Source: Botryococcus braunii (lineage: Eukaryota > Chlorophyta > Trebouxiophyceae). From it: a stretch of 10,000 nt of DNA. The stretch covers positions 77,501-87,500 of the forward strand of contig KV908461.1 in the NCBI GenBank assembly GCA_002005505.1, written 5' to 3'. The notes under the pieces were generated by a model that saw nothing but the letters and a program-made list of their open reading frames with translations, was not told where the DNA came from and made no database searches. The stretch's first letter is position 1; every line of letters starts with the position of its first letter. Positions 1 through 8,271 of this stretch are shown in pieces. Both the position numbers and the translations under genes were made by a program.

Positions 1-549
1 AACGAAAATCTTAATTTAGAGCCACAGCGACCAAGTACTCTCCCAAAACTACGTCTACAGTAATATGTTGTGTATAGGAGTCGATAGGGTTGAAATCATG
101 TGGTGGTTGAGGAAAAGCTTACTCCTAAACATTGGACCAGTACACCTGCCAAGAGAATGACGGATATCATACAAAACAGACGCCTGCATCTCACGAAACT
201 GCAGGATATGATTTTATTCACAATTATCTCTCTATCCCAACGTACAAGCGCAGTGCTTTGTCGAAAGAGACGGATTCACCGAATCTCTGACGCACGGAAA
301 ACACGCGTACCTGCCAGTTACATTATTTTCCGCGGCACGACGCCGTCCAAGAACGGCTTCTTCTTGTATTTTGCAACGTTTGCCACTGTGTTGCGAAGTG
401 TCCCCTCCTATTGCGGCCAGTAGGTCCGATAAACTCAACCGGTACAAAGTCGCGGACAAAATTCGTAGCGTAACATAACTGAACAGCACAGAGACTATGC
501 CGAAACCACTCAGGTATAACTTGAATCCCGGAATATGGTTTTTCTCCAG
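1..549. other. No confident gene; probable intron or upstream part of the 550-1007 gene
   Basis: I see no recognisable protein, RNA gene or repeat here. The open frames on both strands do not resemble any family I know. The last 15 bases before 550 form a good pyrimidine-rich splice acceptor, so at least the end of the stretch is probably intron. An open stretch just upstream (about 475-513) encodes ITEQHRDYAETTQ and ends at CAG|GTATAA. It could be the preceding exon, but the intron would then be only 36 bp, which is short for most eukaryotes, so I do not assert it. Confidence 0.3.
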
Positions 550-1007
550 GTGTACCCCTCCGTAAACAGGGACTTCTCCTGGGAGAGCGTCGTTCCAAAG
601 GGGGATTCCGATGAAGTGCTGAGCCTTAGGGTTTCTTTACTGCACGCGGCTGCCGACGCGCGGCCCTTATCGGCAGTCTTAGAAAAAGTTTTAAGTGTGC
701 ATGACCCGGCACACTCGGAGACGAGATTACGTAAGCACCACCAATACTCCCCATGGCCCCCATACCTACACGAAGGGCCTTGGCCTCCACCCAGCATAAC
801 CAAGCCCTTGAAGAAAATCACAGACAGACCAATGTGCATACAATTAGTTCCTGGTTGGTGGCGGGTGTTGTGTTTGAGAGAGGATAAGGTACGTATCCGG
901 ATGTACAGGATCACGTATGTACGTGAGTACGTGTGCTCTCTCAAGTACACTTTGTGGTTTTAGGCACGTCACTTGACAAGCTTGAACAAACATTAGATGT
1001 GCTTTAG
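550..1007 (+). CDS. Last two exons of an unidentified protein gene (partial)
   Basis: Two blocks splice together in frame. The acceptor TTTTTCTCCAG ends at 549. The exon 550-730 is open only in the frame starting GTG TAC CCC and ends at a strong donor, GTAAGC (731). The next block begins after TTTTAG at 963 and completes the split codon (C|GC, Arg). It runs to a TAG at 1005-1007. The joined C-terminal part is about 74 residues. It has charged, helix-like composition, for example LHAAADARPLSAVLEKVL in the first exon and TSLDKLEQTLDVL as the C-terminus. The implied intron is 731-963 (233 bp), ending phase 1. I do not recognise the family and see no catalytic motif. The evidence is splice sites, phase agreement and protein-like composition. 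Upstream exons are not identified. A chance open stretch remains possible. Confidence 0.45.
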
Positions 1008-1356
1008 AAAACGCATGCACCAGGACACAAAAGTTGCTGTTATATAACACTCCTAATGCATATATGTATTAGAAGACCTGGAGAGAGTGCCCTCCATGGG
1101 AGGTAGAGGTTCATAGCCCATCATGCAAGTACAGGTCTCAGTCAATGAAGTTCAAGGAACTATGATAGAGATCCTATCGAGCGTAAACACGTGTAGGACA
1201 GGTGTACAGATATAGCATAAGTCCGTACTTCGTGGGTGTGACAAGTGTACCTCACACAGTTAGGGTGTGGTGATAAAGTACACCTTTCTGCGGTGACCTG
1301 TGATTGTGCGTAACGCGCGATCAAGCTAGGAGGGGCAGATCGGCAGTTCGTTCCTC
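1008..1356. other. Spacer downstream of the first gene; short palindromes only
   Basis: I see no gene here. There is a 20-bp near-palindrome at 1053-1072 (one mismatch, an A/T-rich core around GCATATATG). A small CCTCC-ATG-GGAGG palindrome lies near 1090-1103, and there are several scattered GTGTAC words. No canonical AATAAA lies close behind the stop codon at 1007. The last bases, TTCGTTCCTCAG (ending 1358), look like a splice acceptor for the exon block that follows. Confidence 0.4.
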
Positions 1357-1358
1357 AG

Positions 1359-1859
1359 ACAGTTGGAGCTTTCTATCGAAGTTGCCTGGAGTCCTATTCA
1401 GTGGGAATCGCTGAAGGACCTGTCTGAGACCTGCCGGAGTATTGCTCTCACTGATATCATGCTATGCTTGTGCATGTGGGCTGCGTGAGAGAATATCGGT
1501 AAGGCCCGGTTAGAGCATCGGTTGTGTTTAGTAAATGATAGTTCATAAGTGTTAATGAGTGCCATTTAGTTGAAAAGACTGAATAACATTCAGTACTGTG
1601 CAGGAGGTTGTTGTTTTCTGTCTGTTGAGACAGTGCGAGCTGCATAAGTGTAGTATGTACACGGGTGGGCAGCGGTAAGAACACCTCCGGATAAAAACTT
1701 GTACATTGATGGAAGCCATTGTGTTGTTTAGTTACTGGTGTAAGTATGATACTGATAGAGAGCAATGTACGTGACTCGTACAGGTGGTCAGTTGCGAGGA
1801 TGGCGTCGTAACTGATGTGAGTGCTTGAGTAAGTGACAGATACTTACGATTGCGAACAG
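1359..1859 (+). ncRNA. Three-exon spliced transcript unit, coding status unknown
   Basis: Exons and introns are defined by comparison with the intron-free copy at 1887-2173. Exon 1 is 1359-1498 (140 bp), exon 2 is 1604-1674 (71 bp), and exon 3 is 1784-1859 (76 bp). Intron 1 is 1499-1603 (105 bp, GTAAGG...GTGCAG). Intron 2 is 1675-1783 (109 bp, GTAAGA...GTACAG). Both introns have branch-point-like words (CTGAAT, ACTGAT) 20-35 bp before the acceptor. The block is flanked by an AG at 1357-1358 after TTCGTTCCTC and by a possible donor GTAATA at 1860. Joined exons total 287 nt, not a multiple of three, and no frame stays open across all of them. One frame is open for about 42 codons in exon 1 and stops before intron 1, so a C-terminal coding exon followed by 3' UTR introns is an alternative to a non-coding RNA. 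The strand follows from GT-AG polarity. Confidence 0.6.
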
Positions 1860-1886
1860 GTAATAAACAACACCATGTAAAAGTAG

Positions 1887-2173
1887 ACAGTTGGAGCTTT
1901 CTATCGAAGTTGCCTGGAGTCCTATTCAGTGGGAATCGCTGAAGGACCTGTCTGAGACCTGCCGGAGTATTGCTCTCACTGATATCATGCTATGCTTGTG
2001 CATGTGGGCTGCGTGAGAGAATATCGGAGGTTGTTGTTTTCTGTCTGTTGAGACAGTGCGAGCTGCATAAGTGTAGTATGTACACGGGTGGGCAGCGGTG
2101 GTCAGTTGCGAGGATGGCGTCGTAACTGATGTGAGTGCTTGAGTAAGTGACAGATACTTACGATTGCGAACAG
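1887..2173 (+). pseudogene. Exact intron-free copy of the preceding three-exon unit
   Basis: These 287 bases are identical, by eye base for base, to exons 1+2+3 of 1359-1859 with both introns removed. The junctions fall at 2026/2027 (ATATCG|GAGGTT) and 2097/2098 (GCAGCG|GTGGTC). Shared sequence extends only 2 bp beyond the exon block on each side: AG before and GT after. The copy therefore starts at the exon 1 acceptor and stops at the exon 3 donor. It lies 27 bp downstream of its source in the same orientation. I see no poly-A tail and no target-site duplication. It may be a local RNA-mediated retrocopy. The reverse (intron gain in the first copy) or an assembly artefact using transcript sequence are alternatives. 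It could also act as one long exon, since AG and GT are kept. Confidence 0.75.
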
Positions 2174-2275
2174 GTGGCATAGATACACCTGGAAACACAA
2201 GTGGTTACTGGATTGTAACCAAGAGTTCAGTGATTGAGTGAATCACTGGGATACAGAACGTTCCGTGGACGGAAC
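2171..2275 (+). other. Cluster of four perfect short hairpins
   Basis: Four successive perfect inverted repeats follow each other without overlap. CAGGTG/CACCTG is at 2171-2176/2186-2191 (9-nt loop). GGTTAC/GTAACC is at 2203-2208/2215-2220 (6-nt loop). CAGTGATT/AATCACTG is at 2228-2235/2241-2248 (5-nt loop). GTTCCG/CGGAAC is at 2260-2265/2270-2275 (4-nt loop). The first begins at the last 3 bases of the intron-free copy. Function is unknown. They could be structure in the same transcript or chance. Confidence 0.45.
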
Positions 2276-2341
2276 TGGCGTGTGACGTTTCCTCTATTCT
2301 GCTCTTCTACACAACAGCGGGCGACCCCGTCATCCGGATAG

Positions 2342-2370
2342 ATCCACAGCATCCCCAGCAACCTGTGGAT
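2342..2370. repeat. 8-bp inverted repeat
   Basis: ATCCACAG (2342-2349) and CTGTGGAT (2363-2370) form a perfect 8-bp stem with a 13-nt loop. It lies just upstream of the point where homology to the transposon at 6780-8113 begins (2411). The region 2276-2410 holds no other feature that I can support. Confidence 0.4.
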
Positions 2371-2410
2371 GTACACGGAAACTGGGCAGTCTTCCTGATT
2401 CTATCGTAGT

Positions 2411-3254
<844 letters not shown>

Positions 3255-3258
3255 GTAT

Positions 3259-3279
3259 CGAGTCGATACTATCGACTCG
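3259..3279. repeat. Perfect 9-bp palindrome beside the hAT terminus
   Basis: CGAGTCGAT (3259-3267), a 3-nt spacer ACT, then ATCGACTCG (3271-3279). It starts 5 bp outside the terminal repeat of hAT copy 1. It may be a hairpin footprint of an excision or repair event, or unrelated flanking sequence. Confidence 0.5.
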
Positions 3280-4039
3280 GGCAGTCATTGATCTGTGTAA
3301 ACGACACGATCTGAGTTAGATCATCTAACCACACGTGCTTCGAGCGCTCAACTCGGAGCCAAACGCTAACTCTGTGAAGCTAACACGGAACCAACACCCC
3401 CCCCCCCCGAATACGTTATTCCCACCCTGACCGTCACTTGGCGTAATTCGTTTGGCATTTCGCAAGGAAATTAATACCGGCTCTGAAACTCCAGCACGTG
3501 ATAGTGCATCAGTTCACGTGACTGCCACGCTGGTATAAACTCTTCCGTGTCTGCCCTTAAAAACGGTGCCACGTCGCCTTAGAGACCCCTGTGAAGTACG
3601 AGCCTCGTGGAAGCAACAGGGCCTTCGAAACAAGAAGACGCAGCGTCTTGAGCATGAAAGCTTCTTCCAAAACTTGAGGCAAAGTTTTGTTCCTTATAAA
3701 GATTGGTGTCACGAATTTTGGCGTTATTCGGTGCTTTGAGGGCTCCGTTGTAACGGGATCGATGTTTAGGAGCCATTTGGTCGGCAGTTTTTGAGAACAA
3801 ACGGGCTTTGTTCCTTCTCTCTAGGGCCCAGCTGACCAAAAGAGGAGAGTTTTGGGGGGACTCGTGGGAGACTTGAGAGGTCTGCATGGGGCCCCAATCG
3901 GAAGCCGGGATTCAGTGTTGGCTAGGAAAAAGAGGCAAGAGATGGGATGGGCCGCCGCTGAGGCCGGATTTTCTGGTTTTTTCCCAACCATAGAAAGAAG
4001 TGTATGTTTTTGTGCCAGGGTACCGGGCAAGACACCATC
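3280..4039. other. Intergenic stretch, no identified gene
   Basis: It holds a 12-C tract (3397-3408), three CACGTG boxes and a TATA-like word (described separately). I see no recognised protein on either strand. A 102-codon minus-strand open frame (3579-3887) and an overlapping longer one (3821-4273) have no motif I recognise, and the second runs into a diverged repeat. I treat both as chance. Confidence 0.4.
3495..3538 (+). promoter_or_regulatory. Paired CACGTG boxes with TATA-like word
   Basis: CACGTG occurs at 3495-3500 and 3515-3520 (20-bp spacing) and TATAAA follows at about 3533-3538. A further CACGTG lies at 3332-3337. CACGTG is the classic bHLH/bZIP (G-box/E-box) site. The order fits a + strand core promoter, but no gene that I can recognise starts just downstream, so this is tentative. 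Confidence 0.25.
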
Positions 4040-4240
4040 ACGGAAGAAGACGTGGGTGCTTATCCCAGGCGGTACCGGGACAGACACCGTGTAGGAAATT
4101 TTCAGGTCCGTATGCCGCAGGTTTGTATTCCAACCTGCAGGTTGGAATGCATCTACATGCTCCCCCCCACCCCTCGGATCTAACCACCTCCCAATCACCC
4201 CCCCCCCCCCAAAAATCCATGGCCAACATGGGAGTGTAAG
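4040..4240 (+). repeat. Dispersed repeat C, copy 1
   Basis: It aligns by eye with 4866-5035. Shared landmarks in order are GTGGGT, ATCCCA, GGTAC, CAGACACC, TATGCC, TATTCCA, CATGCTCCCCC or CATGTTGCCCC, then a C-rich tail and a long poly-C run (4198-4210 here, followed by A). The copies look roughly 70% alike with small indels. I find no terminal repeats or target duplication, so the element class is unknown. The open frames here reflect repeat sequence. Confidence 0.55.
4127..4148. repeat. Perfect 22-bp palindrome
   Basis: Eleven bases, ATTCCAACCTG, are followed immediately by their exact complement, with no loop. The related repeat at 4866-5035 has only one half (TATTCCACCCTGCATTC). The second arm therefore looks like an inverted duplication gained in this copy. 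Confidence 0.85.
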
Positions 4241-4314
4241 CGTAGTCATAAATAAACTGTAAATGTGAGACATATCAGTCTAATTGGACGACTAGTACAG
4301 TTTGCTCGGGATCG

Positions 4315-4652
4315 TATGTGAGGAAAAGGAAGATCGGGGCGACATTTTTAATCCCCACCCGTATCCTCCCCGCGGTTTGACCCCGTGGCTATGCCCTTTT
4401 CCCTCGCCCCGGTATATAACTTGACTTCTACGGAAAACCTTGAAAAGCCGAAAAAGAGACTGTCACATGGGTCCCATACCTACGTTTACACCCCTCCCCG
4501 CCCCCCCCCCCCAAAAAAAACGTCCGCTCTATCTGGATATTCAAAAACTCCCAACCCCCCACATTATCCAAGATAATGAATTTTGTAAGTTTTAATGTTC
4601 GCATTTCTGTACCTGAAACTGAAAGTTTGGGTGGGACCCCTGGTGGCAGATG
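4315..4652 (+). repeat. Dispersed repeat B, copy 1 (uninterrupted)
   Basis: It matches the split copy at 6536-6779 plus 8122-8220. Shared landmarks are TATGTGAGGAAAAGGAAGAT, TTTGACCCCGTGGCTA, CCCCGGTATATAACTTGA, TGTCACATGGG, CCCATACCTACG, a poly-C/poly-A tract (here 4501-4520), TTTTAATGTTCGCAT and GGTGGGACCC...GCAGATGTG. CTCCCAAC at 4548-4555 corresponds to the target CTCACAAC of the hAT element in the other copy, so this is a related empty site. The class is unknown; I see no coding capacity. Confidence 0.75.
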
Positions 4653-4865
4653 TGGCTAGCACCATACCCCAAAAGGTCCCGTTTACATGCATACAAGAGG
4701 CTTTGGTGTATGAGGGTCATATGAACGGGACATAGTGGTAGTTCTACAAGGTTGTGTGCATGGCAATACGTTTGGCTTCGCAAAATGATGAAGATTACTG
4801 TTGTCTATGTCATATATGCTAAGAGGGAAGGCAAGCTGCAAAAACACATTCCAGCAACTGTAAAG
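4653..4865. other. Spacer between repeats B and C, nothing identified
   Basis: I see no motif, repeat partner or credible coding stretch here. A 145-codon minus-strand open frame (4683-5120) crosses this spacer and repeat C copy 2. It has no recognisable domain. Confidence 0.4.
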
Positions 4866-5035
4866 GAGAAAGTGTGGGTACCCATCCCAATGGTACGGGG
4901 TCAGACACCATAAACTGGGAAAGTTCAGCGCCATATGCCCCAGTCCCCTATTCCACCCTGCATTCACATGTTGCCCCCAACCCCGTACCGCCAATCCCCC
5001 TCCCCCCCCCCCCCTCCCGCGGGCACACCTAAATC
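4866..5035 (+). repeat. Dispersed repeat C, copy 2
   Basis: The diverged partner of 4040-4240, same orientation, about 830 bp downstream. It keeps GTGGGTACCCATCCCA, GGTCAGACACC, CATATGCC, CTATTCCACCCTGCATTC and the C-rich tail with 13 C (5002-5014). It lacks the second palindrome arm of copy 1. Boundaries are approximate. Confidence 0.55.
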
Positions 5036-5801
5036 TAACAAATGGTAGGCGGTTAGAATAGGCTTCACTCTTAATTCTAATTGGTAGTATGGTGTTATTA
5101 TTTAGTACCAGGGTCCTCAAACAGGGGTCGGATCACGTTAGTATGTCGTATAAGTGTGTGCATCCCGGGGAGGTCATTCCTGCATTGGGGTGTATCCGTG
5201 GTGGTCTCTGCCATATGGCCATGCATGTCGTCGTGTTAATGGTGAGGCAAGGATTCATCCTTGCAATATTGTTAGAAAAATAGACACTAACATGTATACC
5301 TTAGGTATTTGTGTGACATGTTGGGTCATTTCATATTAGCATGTTTGTGAGCCACATCTATCATTACAAGGCTTTATAATACTTATAATACTTATAAACA
5401 ATAAGGTACAGTCATATTGCACTTGGGTGTATTCGTACTGTATGGTACTTCAATGGTAAATGACACTCATAGTGATTTGTAGGGGCCATGGTACAAAATC
5501 GGCCTGTTTTCTGCCAGTTTTCTAGTAAGGTATACTCAGCGCGGATCTCATCGATCGTGAGACTTTAGTCCTGCGGTCCTTGGTGTTTGATCCGAGACTC
5601 GTATCGGTTGTGGGTTAAAGTTCCGAGTCACTTAGATTCGAGACTATCTTCGACCGAGACTCGTACTGTTCATCGACGACCATGTCGAATCATAAGTGCA
5701 TAGTACTGAAGGCATGCAAACTTGATCGTGCCCGTACCCTTTGAAGATCTGGAGTTGCAAACCTGTCAGGAGGCTAATTAATATGTAGTCTCCATGGCTA
5801 G
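5036..5801. other. Intergenic stretch with small repeats, no gene identified
   Basis: Visible structure includes a perfect hairpin GCAAGGA-TTCA-TCCTTGC (5247-5264) and ATACC-TTA-GGTAT near 5296-5308. Two tandem copies of TAATACTTA lie at 5377-5394. The word CGAGACT occurs three times (5593, 5639, 5655), twice extended to CCGAGACTCGTA. The CGAGACT cluster lies 140-210 bp upstream of a TATA box and could be a regulatory array or part of a degenerate LTR. I see no protein that I recognise. Confidence 0.4.
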
Positions 5802-5809
5802 TATAAATA
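5802..5809 (+). promoter_or_regulatory. TATA box upstream of the 118-bp duplicated element
   Basis: TATAAATA is a full TATA consensus. An initiator-like CCAGTTAG lies about 28 bp downstream (A at 5830), and the first 118-bp repeat begins at 5835. Spacing suits transcription starting at the edge of the repeat. The second repeat copy has no such box in front of it. Confidence 0.4.
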
Positions 5810-5834
5810 GGGAAGTGCTCTCACAGGCCAGTTA

Positions 5835-5952
5835 GTTCTGAATGCCCTATAAGAACTCCTGTGCCGTTCGCTTGGCCGTGTCTTCGTTCACGTCTGAAAG
5901 CCTTTGTGGAGCACAGTTTAACACCAACTCAGACAAGAGTGTGGTGTACAGG
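5835..5952 (+). repeat. 118-bp direct repeat, copy 1, with conserved hairpin
   Basis: Near-identical to 5991-6108 (offset 156 bp). The differences are confined to the first 30 bp plus one C/T change near 5901. Its 3' part folds into a strong stem: ACACCAACTC (5921-5930), loop AGACAA, GAGT-(G)-TGGTGT (5937-5947), which is 10 pairs with one bulged G. An alternative pairing GTCTGA/TCAGAC overlaps it. There is no tRNA cloverleaf or protein frame. Its position behind a TATA box is compatible with a small structured RNA or an LTR R-U5 fragment; neither is proven. Confidence 0.75.
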
Positions 5953-5990
5953 TAACTGCAACATCATCTAGCTAGTTGTTATTGTAATAA

Positions 5991-6108
5991 GTTCTGAATT
6001 CCCAATAAGACCTCCTGTGCCGTTCGCTTGGCCGTGTCTTCGTTCACGTCTGAAAGCTTTTGTGGAGCACAGTTTAACACCAACTCAGACAAGAGTGTGG
6101 TGTACAGG
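5991..6108 (+). repeat. 118-bp direct repeat, copy 2
   Basis: The second copy, after a 38-bp unrelated spacer. The hairpin is fully conserved at 6077-6103. The 5' edges differ slightly (GAATTCCCAATAAGACC against GAATGCCCTATAAGAAC). No TATA box precedes it. Confidence 0.75.
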
Positions 6109-6332
6109 GAACAACACCTAATTCAAAATTCTTACAAAGTATATAACGGTGATGCCTTTTGCTGAAAAGGGTAACTTAAGAGATAGTGATTAGTTTTACC
6201 ATCTTGCAACTGTACCTGTGTGTGGAAGTTTGGTTGGGGGTGTAGATATGGCCATTAACTCACACCAGCACGTCCCGTAAAAATTCAAGCAGTGGGACTG
6301 TGGTGTGTTTGTGTAATATGGAGCAAGCGAGG
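6109..6332. other. Spacer, nothing identified
   Basis: AT-rich at first, then GT-rich. A TATATAACGG word occurs near 6140. I see no gene or repeat partner. Confidence 0.4.
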
Positions 6333-6469
6333 TATATACTGGGAATTCCCGCGAGGTTAAATTCGCATGGATTTTCAGCTCAAATTTTCTTCCTTTCGAT
6401 TTGAGACAGTCCCGGTCTTGGCAGGTTTCGGGCTGAAATGTGATCTCACGGGAGTTCCCATTGTATACA
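6333..6469. repeat. Imperfect foldback element
   Basis: The arm TATACTGGGAATTCCCGCGAG (about 6335-6355) pairs with the complement of CTCACGGGAGTTCCCATTGTATA (6446-6468), with 2 substitutions and a 2-bp indel. Inner short inverted pairs occur as well: TTCAGC/GCTGAA (near 6371 and 6432) and CTCAAAT/ATTTGAG. The whole could form a long interrupted hairpin of about 135 bp, as foldback MITEs do. No target duplication was found. Confidence 0.45.
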
Positions 6470-6535
6470 TATCTGGAAGCGAGTTGGTATGGCATAGCCT
6501 CGCTACCCTGTGTGGAGTGATCACAGTAAAAACTG

Positions 6536-6779
6536 TATGTGAGGAAAAGGAAGATGGGGGCGAGAGCCCTGAACTCCCACCCCGATACTCCCAGCAGTTT
6601 GACCCCGTGGCTACGACCTTTTTCGCCTTCCCCCGGTATATAACTTGATAATACGGAAAATCCTGAAATCTAAGAAAAAGAATGTCACATGGGGCCCATA
6701 CCTACGGTTACCCAGTGGGTAGTTCCCCCCCCCCCCCCAAAAAAAACACAACATCCACCCTAACTTACTCCCTCACAAC
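6536..6779 (+). repeat. Dispersed repeat B, copy 2, left part
   Basis: The 5' part of repeat B, aligned with 4315-4555. It has the GGTATATAACTTGATA segment and a 14-C/8-A tract at 6725-6746. It ends in the hAT target CTCACAAC (6772-6779), after which the transposon begins. Confidence 0.75.
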
Positions 6780-6879
6780 CAGGGTACGACAGGGCCCTGA
6801 AATTCCCTTCGCGTGGCACGAATAGCTCAGCGAATCGTGCGGGTGGCACCTGTATGTCGGCAGTGAAAATGACGGTTTT

Positions 6880-7140
6880 TGTAGCGTTAACTAAGCGGAA
6901 GAGGTTTTTATGAGACAGTGAGACGTTCGTGGTGTGCAACGAAAGAGTGTTACATGATTGATTCGCAAGCGTGCTCTTAAACCCAGGGTGGATTGAATTA
7001 TACTGTACTGCCACAGACGCGTAGTCGGGCAACCGAGCGAACTACTTGAGCGAGGTTGTACTGCGAATCCAGATCACATGGCAAGTCAAAGAGCAATGCC
7101 AAGGACCATACTAGAGCATTATACCCTAGGAAATGCTACA
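6880..7140 (+). mobile_element. 261-bp solo LTR or MITE inside the hAT element
   Basis: Absent from the other hAT copy (empty site near 3152), so it is a later insertion. It begins TGTAGC, ends GCTACA, and is flanked by a 5-bp direct duplication GTTTT (6875-6879 and 7141-7145). TG...CA ends with a short inverted terminus and a 5-bp duplication match a solo LTR of a retrotransposon. A small DNA transposon with 6-bp terminal repeats is the alternative. One T of ambiguity at the left edge would allow a 6-bp duplication. It has no coding capacity. No second LTR or internal retroelement sequence is in the window. The strand is nominal. Confidence 0.85.
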
Positions 7141-7364
7141 GTTTTTGCGCGGGGTGCCCGTAAACCCAGGCAAAAAATGTGCGGGTGTGCTAATTTGCGT
7201 CCGCACGCTTAAATTTGGGGCTCTTGCCGAAGTTTAGATGCTAACAAGCACTCTCAATGAGTCCTCATGCACTTTACTTAAATATCAGAGAGTTTTGGCA
7301 TATGATACACCACAAACCAATGTGAAAATGGCAAAGGAGGCATCACGTTGAAGGCGATTCCACG

Positions 7365-7838
<474 letters not shown>

Positions 7839-8121
7839 GGATAGTACTCGTCCTCTACAAAAAAGCCAAAAGTTAACTAAGGATCATCGTCTTTAAAGGT
7901 GTTCTCCATCCCCGTAAATTTCCCTTACCAACCCCTATTTTCTGTCAGGGTACCCGTATCGCCTTGCAGGTATGGCGCGGGTGCCTCCCCGTAAAAAGAC
8001 CTTGCAAACGCTGCAAAACGTGCGGGTTTCCAGAATGCCTTTCCAGATATTTTACGGGCCCCGCATGCGAAGCCCAATCCCCGTACGGTCCCCGTACGGG
8101 TTGTCGTACCCTGCTCACAAC

Positions 8122-8220
8122 CCCCGCAGCATCCAGGATCATGGATTTTCAAAATGTAATGTTCGCATGTCCGTAATTGTAGACTGAAATTTTGTGTGGG
8201 ACCCATGGGAGCAGATGTGC
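8122..8220 (+). repeat. Dispersed repeat B, copy 2, right part
   Basis: The continuation of repeat B beyond the hAT element. It aligns with 4556-4652 through CATTATCCAAGATAATG-like, AATGTTCGCAT, GTGGGACCC and GCAGATGTG segments. Together with 6536-6779 it rebuilds a copy like 4315-4652. Confidence 0.7.
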
Positions 8221-8271
8221 TTAAAACTGGATGTGATAGAAAAAGGAAGATGTGCTTAAAACTGGATGTGA
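8214..8271 (+). repeat. 23-bp direct repeat, two copies
   Basis: GATGTGCTTAAAACTGGATGTGA occurs at 8214-8236 and again at 8249-8271 (35-bp period, 12-bp spacer). The spacer TAGAAAAAGGAA resembles the start of repeat B. Confidence 0.85.

Noticed and set aside
100..423. 107-codon + strand open frame
   Set aside because: Composition looks random, no motif is visible, and there is no clear splice support or relation to the exon at 550.
323..440. Weak similarity of TTTTGCAACGTTTGCC to the hAT internal TTTTGCAGCGTTTGCAA
   Set aside because: Only about 16-20 bases agree and the surrounding sequence does not align.
1926..2198. 90-codon minus-strand open frame over the intron-free copy
   Set aside because: The GT-AG polarity of the partner locus shows transcription from the + strand, and introns would break this frame in the first copy.
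2315..2331. CAGCGGGCGACCCCG as a degenerate left terminus of hAT copy 1
   Set aside because: It resembles the terminal repeat only loosely, and the flanking 8 bp do not match those after 3254.
3579..4273. Two minus-strand open frames of 102 and 150 codons
   Set aside because: No recognised domain; the second is partly read from diverged repeat C and its poly-C tract.
4683..5120. 145-codon minus-strand open frame
   Set aside because: It spans repeat C copy 2, including a poly-G stretch translated as Gly; nothing recognisable.
6760..7032. Matching open frames containing LFVP-EGN-RALSYPG at both hAT copies
   Set aside because: The similarity is DNA identity of transposon ends; the frame crosses the terminal repeat and the later insert, so it is not a conserved protein.
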